DNA of 64,000 nt from Rhodobacterales bacterium RIFCSPHIGHO2_02_FULL_62_130. Its GTDB lineage: Bacteria; Pseudomonadota; Alphaproteobacteria; Rhodobacterales; Rhodobacteraceae. Shown one piece after another: positions 59,102-64,000 of the stretch. The position numbers were made by a program, and so were the translations under genes. Each line of letters starts with the position of its first letter. Positions within the stretch are counted from its first letter, which is position 1. Below the pieces are notes generated by a model. The model was not told the DNA's origin and made no database searches. It saw only the letters and a program-made list of their open reading frames with translations. The stretch spans positions 124,001 to 188,000 of the forward strand of contig MHZT01000001.1 in the NCBI GenBank assembly GCA_001828855.1, read 5' to 3'.

Positions 59102-61537
59102 TCAGAACAGATCAAGCAGGCGTTTGAGGTAATCGCGTTCGCCTTCGGGGCGGGTCTGTTCGCCCGAGCGTTTGCGGATTTCGTCAAGCAGGTCTTGCGC
59201 GCGGCGGTAGACGTCTTCGCCTTGCAACAGGTTGCGATCTGATCCGATGCGGGCGGCATTGCCGGGTTCGCGGCCCAAGGGATCGCGGTTGGCGTTGGGA
59301 TCATCGCGGCCAAACATCTCGCCATCCTGAGCCTGTCCTTCGGATTGGTTTTCCTGCGCCAAGGCTTCGCCAAAATCGCGCAGACCTTCGCGCATGGCCT
59401 CCATTGCTTCGGCCTGTTTGTCGAGTGCGCCGGAAAGATCGCCGTCGCGCAGCGCTTGTTCGGCGTCTTTCATGGCGCGGCCTGCGTCGTCGAGTTGTTG
59501 GCGGCCCGACTGGCCCTGTTCGCTGTCTTTGCCCGGCAGTTTTCCGTCCTTGTTCAACTGGTCAAGGCGGTCGGCCAGCTCTTGCTGGCGGTCGGACAGG
59601 CTTTTGCCATCCGGTCCGGGCTGATCGCCGGACTGGCCGTTCTGCATATCGCGGAAGGCATCGTCGGACAGGCCCTGCTGGTCGCGCAGGGTTTCGCCAA
59701 GGTCTTTCATCGCTTGCTGGCCGGGGCTGCCTTGGCCCTGGCCTTCGCCTTGGGTCACCTGCATGTTTTCCATGAACTGGCGCAGTTGCTCCATCAGTTC
59801 GGCGGCTTCGGCGGTGCGGCCTTCGTTCATAAGCTGTTGAAGTTTATCCAGCATTTCCTGAAGCTGGTCTTGCGACATTTCGATGGACGGCCCGTTCTGC
59901 GAGGTTTGGGAATCGGGGTCGGCCTGTTCGGCCAGTTGTTTCATATAGTCGTTCAGGGCCTGACGCATTTCGTCCATCAGCTCTTGCACCTCTTCGGGAG
60001 AGGCGCCTTTGCGGATGGCTTCGTCCAACCGGTCCTGCGCGCGGCGCAGGCGTTCGAGGGCAGAGGCCAGATCGCCCTCTTCGACCAGCAGGGCGATCTG
60101 CCAGAGTTCCTCGGCCACCTCGTCGCGCAGGGTGGGGGTCAGGGCGGTATCAAGCCGTTTCAGGGCGACGCGCAGGCGCAGGTAGGCGCGTTCGTTGCGG
60201 ATAAAGCCTTCGGGGCGGTGGGTGATTGCCTTGAGGATCTGCACGGTGCGCGGGGCGTTCTGCGCGTTCCACAGCAGATCGCGGCGCATTTCGATCAGGG
60301 CGGCGGCGAGGGGATCGAAGAAGCGGCGGCCCGGAAGGGTAAGCGCGATGGGGGCGGCGGTGCCGGTCTGGCCTGCGGCATCGGTGACGGCGTAGGTCAG
60401 GGTGACGGGCAGGTTGGCGAAGACGTGTTTCGAGAGGTCATCGACAAGGGTGGATGTGAAGTCGGCGCGGCTGCCTTTGACGGGCAGCGGCAGGTCGAGG
60501 ATCACCGGTGGTGCTGGTTCGGGATCAAGCGCAAGGCCATAGCGGCGGTCGGTGGCGGGCAGGTCCAGCGCGATGGTGACTTGGCCTTTGGTGATGCCGT
60601 AATCATCGGTGGCGGTGAATTTCTGTTTGAAGCGGCCATCGGCTTCGCGGCCGATGTCGGCGGCGGGGGTGATGCTGGGGGGGGTGTCGGGGGTGGCGGT
60701 GATGCGCCATGTGCGACCGCCTGCGCCCTCGATGGCAAGGGTGCCGGATTGGGTCACGGTGAAATCATGCGCGGGGTCGGATGCGGGGGTCGGATCGGTG
60801 CGATTGGACACGGTTTCCGACAGGATCAGCGCGCCCGCGTCGCCGTAAAGGCGGATTTGCAGGCGGGTGCCGGTGGGCAGGGTGAGCGCCTCGGCAGTCT
60901 GGTCATTCAGGTAAAGCGCGGGCTTGCCGGTGTAGGCGGGCGGCTGCGCCCAGCCTTCCCATGCGGGGCCGGTCGCGGCGGCGGTGGCTCCGGGGGTGAG
61001 GCCGGACACGGTGGTGACGCGCCAGATCGAGCCGAACATCAGCGCCAGCACCAGTGCAGTGATGGCGACGTAGCGCAGCGCGAAGGGGTCGCGGGGCGCA
61101 AGCTGCAGGGTGGGTTCGACAGCGCGGGCCGATGCCGCGCGCGCGGCCATGCGGGCGCGGTGGGCCTGCCACACCGCAAGGGCGGCGGGATCGGTGGTGC
61201 CGGTGGCTTGGGCATCCAGCAGGGCTGCGATGGGTTGGCCCGCAAGCGTGGCATCAAGGCGGACCAGAGCCTGTTGCCGCGTGGGGCGGTGGAAGGCGCG
61301 CAGGCCGTGGACCAGCGCCCAGATCAGGCCAAGCAGGGTGGCGATCAGGCCGAACCATGCGGCCTCGATCACCAAGTCGTCTTGCAGCCCGAAGGCGGCG
61401 GCAGACAGGGCCAGCAGCAACAGCGTGGACAGCGGCCAGAACGCGCGGGCAATCCGTTCGGCCCATAGGCCAAGCAGGGTCAGGCGCAGGGGCCTTTCGA
61501 TCCGTTCAAGGGCGCGCTGGGCGGTGTTGCTGTCCAT
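59102..61537 (-). CDS. TIGR02302 family membrane protein
   Basis: 811 residues, the alphaproteobacterial TIGR02302/DUF4175 family of unknown function. Two N-terminal helices (about 34-50 and 58-78) and one near 155-172, then a periplasmic beta-rich region (about 180-400) and a long helical, very Gln/Asp/Gly-rich C-terminal region (about 490-770) with repeated MQ-rich and QLAEQ-like heptads that may form coiled coil. Usually found beside lysA and argH, as here. It is likely an envelope protein; the role is not known. Confidence 0.9.
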   Translation of the reverse strand: MDSNTAQRALERIERPLRLTLLGLWAERIARAFWPLSTLLLLALSAAAFGLQDDLVIEAAWFGLIATLLGLIWALVHGLRAFHRPTRQQALVRLDATLAGQPIAALLDAQATGTTDPAALAVWQAHRARMAARAASARAVEPTLQLAPRDPFALRYVAITALVLALMFGSIWRVTTVSGLTPGATAAATGPAWEGWAQPPAYTGKPALYLNDQTAEALTLPTGTRLQIRLYGDAGALILSETVSNRTDPTPASDPAHDFTVTQSGTLAIEGAGGRTWRITATPDTPPSITPAADIGREADGRFKQKFTATDDYGITKGQVTIALDLPATDRRYGLALDPEPAPPVILDLPLPVKGSRADFTSTLVDDLSKHVFANLPVTLTYAVTDAAGQTGTAAPIALTLPGRRFFDPLAAALIEMRRDLLWNAQNAPRTVQILKAITHRPEGFIRNERAYLRLRVALKRLDTALTPTLRDEVAEELWQIALLVEEGDLASALERLRRAQDRLDEAIRKGASPEEVQELMDEMRQALNDYMKQLAEQADPDSQTSQNGPSIEMSQDQLQEMLDKLQQLMNEGRTAEAAELMEQLRQFMENMQVTQGEGQGQGSPGQQAMKDLGETLRDQQGLSDDAFRDMQNGQSGDQPGPDGKSLSDRQQELADRLDQLNKDGKLPGKDSEQGQSGRQQLDDAGRAMKDAEQALRDGDLSGALDKQAEAMEAMREGLRDFGEALAQENQSEGQAQDGEMFGRDDPNANRDPLGREPGNAARIGSDRNLLQGEDVYRRAQDLLDEIRKRSGEQTRPEGERDYLKRLLDLF

Positions 61538-61550
61538 TCCCTCTGCCGGT

Positions 61551-62816
61551 TCAAAGCCACGTCGGGATGGTATCGCGGTTCAGGATTTCGTCAAAGGTCG
61601 GGCGGGCGCGGATGACAGCAAATTGATCGCCGCGCACAAGCACTTCGGGGATCAGCGGGCGGGTGTTGTATTCCGACGCCATCACCGCGCCATAAGCCCC
61701 CGCCGAGCGGAAGGCGATCAGATCGCCTTCATTCAGCGGCGCCAGCGGGCGGGCCTTGGCAAAGGTGTCGCCGGTTTCGCAGACGGGGCCAACCACGTCA
61801 TAGGGGTGGGGTTCGGTGGCGGGGGCAGCCTCGATCACCGGATCGATGTCGTGATGCGCGCCATACATCGACGGGCGCACCAGATCGTTCATCGCGGCAT
61901 CCACGATCAGGAAATCGCGGCCCTCGCCTTCCTTCACATAGATCACCTGCGACACCAGCAGGCCCGAGTTGCCAGAAATCAGACGGCCCGGTTCGATTTC
62001 AATCTCGCAGCCCAGATGGCCGACCGTGCGCTTGATCAGCGCGCCGTAATCCAGCGGCAGCGGCGGGGCTTCGTTAGACCGCGTGTAGGGGATGCCAAGA
62101 CCGCCGCCCAGATCAAGGCGGCTGATGGTGTGGCCTTCGGCGCGCAGGCGTTCCGTCAGGTCTGCCACCTTTTTGTATGCCTGCTCAAAGGGTTCAAGCT
62201 CGGTCAACTGGCTGCCGATATGCACGTCGATGCCGATGATCTGCAGGCCGGGCAGGGCGGCGGCTTCGGCATAAACGGCAGAGGCGCGATCAATCGGGAT
62301 GCCGAACTTGTTTTCCTTTTTGCCCGTCGCGATTTTTTCGTGTGTGCGGGCATCAACGTCGGGGTTCACGCGGATGGTGATGGGGGCTACAACGCCCATC
62401 GCGGTTGCCACTTCGGACAGGGCGCGCAGTTCGGGTTCGGATTCGACGTTGAATTGCCGGATGCCGTGGGTCAGCGCCAGCCGCATTTCGTCGCGGGTTT
62501 TGCCGACGCCGGAGAACACGATGCGGTTGCCGGGGATGCCAGCGGCCAGTGCGCGGCGGTATTCGCCGCCCGACACCACATCCATGCCTGCGCCCAGATC
62601 ACCCAGCAGTTTCAACACCGCCAGATTTGACAGCGATTTGATCGCAAAGCAGACCATATGCGGCAGCGGCGACAGCGCCTCGGTGAACAGGGTATAATGG
62701 CGGGTCAGGGTGGCGGCGGAATAGACGTAGAACGGGGTTCCAACGCTGGCGGCAATTTCGGTCAGCGGCACGTCTTCGGCATGCAACACGCCATTGCGGT
62801 AAAGAAAATGGTCCAT
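61551..62816 (-). CDS. lysA: Diaminopimelate decarboxylase
   Basis: 421 residues from the ATG at 62816 (MDHFLYRNGVL); an ATG three codons earlier is possible. PLP enzyme making L-lysine from meso-diaminopimelate. FAIKSLSN has the PLP Lys, DVHIGSQL, DLGGGLGIPY, EPGRLISGNSG, and CETGDTFA with the active-site Cys. Fold type III. Complete. Confidence 0.96.
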   Translation of the reverse strand: MDHFLYRNGVLHAEDVPLTEIAASVGTPFYVYSAATLTRHYTLFTEALSPLPHMVCFAIKSLSNLAVLKLLGDLGAGMDVVSGGEYRRALAAGIPGNRIVFSGVGKTRDEMRLALTHGIRQFNVESEPELRALSEVATAMGVVAPITIRVNPDVDARTHEKIATGKKENKFGIPIDRASAVYAEAAALPGLQIIGIDVHIGSQLTELEPFEQAYKKVADLTERLRAEGHTISRLDLGGGLGIPYTRSNEAPPLPLDYGALIKRTVGHLGCEIEIEPGRLISGNSGLLVSQVIYVKEGEGRDFLIVDAAMNDLVRPSMYGAHHDIDPVIEAAPATEPHPYDVVGPVCETGDTFAKARPLAPLNEGDLIAFRSAGAYGAVMASEYNTRPLIPEVLVRGDQFAVIRARPTFDEILNRDTIPTWL

Positions 62817-62886
62817 GCTGTGCATCCCGAAGCTGCCTGTTCCTGCGCGGTATAGCAGACAAAGCGCCTAGAGCAATTCGCCGGAC

Positions 62887-63027
62887 CTATTTCAACGTGC
62901 CGCCGATACCGATTTTCGTCTCGCCTGATACGGTCACTCCCGGCGCTACGGGCGGACCGTCCGCCCCGCAACCGGCAAGGGCGAAAAGGGTGGGGGCAAT
63001 CAGGGCAAGGATCAACAGCGGTTTCAT
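62887..63027 (-). CDS. 46-residue lipoprotein, LptM-like
   Basis: Starts MKPLLILALIAPTLFALAGC: a signal peptide ending in a lipobox LAGC at residues 17-20, so the mature part is only about 27 residues (GADGPPVAPG...). AAGGA lies 6 nt before the ATG. The size and place between argH and lysA match the LptM (YifL) lipoprotein, which in E. coli helps LptD disulfide maturation. I leave the symbol open because the mature part is too short to judge. Confidence 0.7.
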   Translation of the reverse strand: MKPLLILALIAPTLFALAGCGADGPPVAPGVTVSGETKIGIGGTLK

Positions 63028-63090
63028 GGCAGTCCTTCGGGGGAGGGCAAGGGCGCTTGGCCCCAGCCGGTCTGTATCAGCCAGTCTGTA

Positions 63091-64000
63091 TCAGCCAAGC
63101 AGGGCTTTCCAGCGCGAAACCTGCTCGGCCACGCGCACGGGCGAGGTTCCGCCGTAAGAGGTGCGCGAGCGGACCGAGTTTTCGACTCCCAGCACTGAAT
63201 AAACCTCTTGGGTGATGCCGTCGTGGACCGATTTCATTTCGGTGATCGTGAGGTCGGGCAGATCGCAGCCCTTCTTTTCGGCCATGGCGACAAGTGTGCC
63301 GGTGACGTGGTGGGCGTCGCGGAACGGCAGGTTCAGCGCGCGCACCAGCCAGTCGGCCAGATCGGTGGCGGTGGAAAAGCCCGATGCTGCGGATTGCGCC
63401 AGCACGTCACGGTTGGCGGTCATGTCGCTGACCATGCCGGTCATGGCAGCAAGCGCCAGCATCAGGGTGTCGGCGGCGTCAAAAACCTGCTCCTTGTCTT
63501 CCTGCATGTCCTTGGAATAGGTCAGCGCCAGCCCCTTCATAATGGTGAACAGCGCTACGGTGGCCCCAAGGATGCGGCCCAGCTTGGCGCGGAGCAGTTC
63601 GGCGGCGTCGGGGTTTTTCTTTTGCGGCATGATGCTGCTGCCGGTGGTCCATTTGTCGGACAGTCTGACAAAGCGGAACTGGGCGGAAGACCAGATCACC
63701 AGCTCTTCGGCAAAGCGCGACAGGTGCATGGCGCAGATGCTGGAGGCGCTCAGGAATTCCAGCGCGAAATCGCGGTCAGAGACGGAGTCAAGGCTGTTGG
63801 CGGTGGGGCGGTCAAAGCCAAGGGCGGCTGCGGTCATATGGCGGTCGATGGGGAAAGAGGTTCCGGCCAAGGCGGCAGCGCCCAAGGGACATTCGTTCAT
63901 CCGGCGGCGGGCGTCTTCAAAGCGGGATTTGTCGCGGGCCAGCATCTCGACATAGGCCAGCATGTGATGGCCCCATGTCACCGGCTGCGCGGTTTGCAGA
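63091..64000 (-). CDS. argH: Argininosuccinate lyase, 5' part outside window
   Basis: The frame continues past the window end; about 303 of the usual 460 residues are seen, including the whole C-terminal part. Splits argininosuccinate into arginine and fumarate, last step of arginine synthesis. The visible [12 protein letters not shown], the catalytic flexible loop [18 protein letters not shown] (with Ser), and DFALEFLSA are diagnostic of ArgH in the fumarase superfamily. Followed by the LptM-like gene and lysA in the same direction. Confidence 0.96.
   Translation of the reverse strand, partial: LQTAQPVTWGHHMLAYVEMLARDKSRFEDARRRMNECPLGAAALAGTSFPIDRHMTAAALGFDRPTANSLDSVSDRDFALEFLSASSICAMHLSRFAEELVIWSSAQFRFVRLSDKWTTGSSIMPQKKNPDAAELLRAKLGRILGATVALFTIMKGLALTYSKDMQEDKEQVFDAADTLMLALAAMTGMVSDMTANRDVLAQSAASGFSTATDLADWLVRALNLPFRDAHHVTGTLVAMAEKKGCDLPDLTITEMKSVHDGITQEVYSVLGVENSVRSRTSYGGTSPVRVAEQVSRWKALLG

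Noticed and set aside
1-64000. tRNA, rRNA, CRISPR arrays, prophage or complete insertion sequences
   Set aside because: Looked for cloverleaf-like T-arm sequences, evenly spaced direct repeats, integrases and IS ends; none could be supported. The only transposase-like gene is the RAYT.

Overview
The window looks like a chromosomal segment of a Rhodobacteraceae (Alphaproteobacteria, Rhodobacter/Paracoccus-like) bacterium. The evidence is the high GC content, an fdsGBACD formate dehydrogenase in Rhodobacter capsulatus style, Mcl1 of the ethylmalonyl-CoA pathway, TIGR02302, a DUF1523-type protein, and family-typical small membrane proteins and intergenic repeats.

Layout. 1-12,133: right-hand end of a hybrid PKS/NRPS locus, namely a large PKS cut by the window start, a family 2 glycosyltransferase, an unusual NRPS protein (formyltransferase, adenylation domain split by a luciferase-like monooxygenase, PCP) and an Sfp-type phosphopantetheinyl transferase. 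It meets a papain-like peptidase gene tail to tail. 13,284-20,149 (minus strand): LysR regulator, then fdsG-fdsB-fdsA-fdhD(fdsC)-fdsD for NAD-dependent Mo formate dehydrogenase; moaD and moaE at 25.5-26.2 kb are molybdopterin synthase genes that serve the same cofactor. 20.3-33.8 kb: housekeeping and accessory genes (S49 peptidase, two SDRs, uvrC, cold-shock protein, pgsA, P1 peptidase, a RAYT transposase, creatinase, L,D-transpeptidase, cupin, panBC).

34,015-40,660: seven tightly packed plus-strand genes of mostly unrecognised type (coiled-coil protein, two soluble unknowns, a small Cys protein, a divergent AAA+ ATPase, two membrane proteins). I consider this the best candidate for an undescribed system. 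40.7-47.1 kb (minus): pheT, pheS, rplT, rpmI, a small membrane protein, pyruvate kinase. 47.2-54 kb: N-formylglutamate amidohydrolase family protein, an RTX-repeat protein behind a perfect FNR box, D-amino-acid aminotransferase plus dipeptide-epimerase-like enzyme, mcl1 and accA. 54.1-64 kb: PPOX flavoprotein, TfoX-like protein, plsC, ftsX, ftsE, zinc-ribbon protein, GFA protein, TIGR02302 protein, lysA, a tiny LptM-like lipoprotein and argH (cut by the window end).

Two families of intergenic repeats run through the window. Five REP-type hairpins (GTAG + GGTGCGTG...CACGCACC) go with the RAYT transposase, and two of them flank its gene. A composite hairpin repeat with a shared GGGATATTT core shows compensatory changes in its stems. 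No tRNA, rRNA or CRISPR array was seen. All family names come from reading the translations; no search was run.
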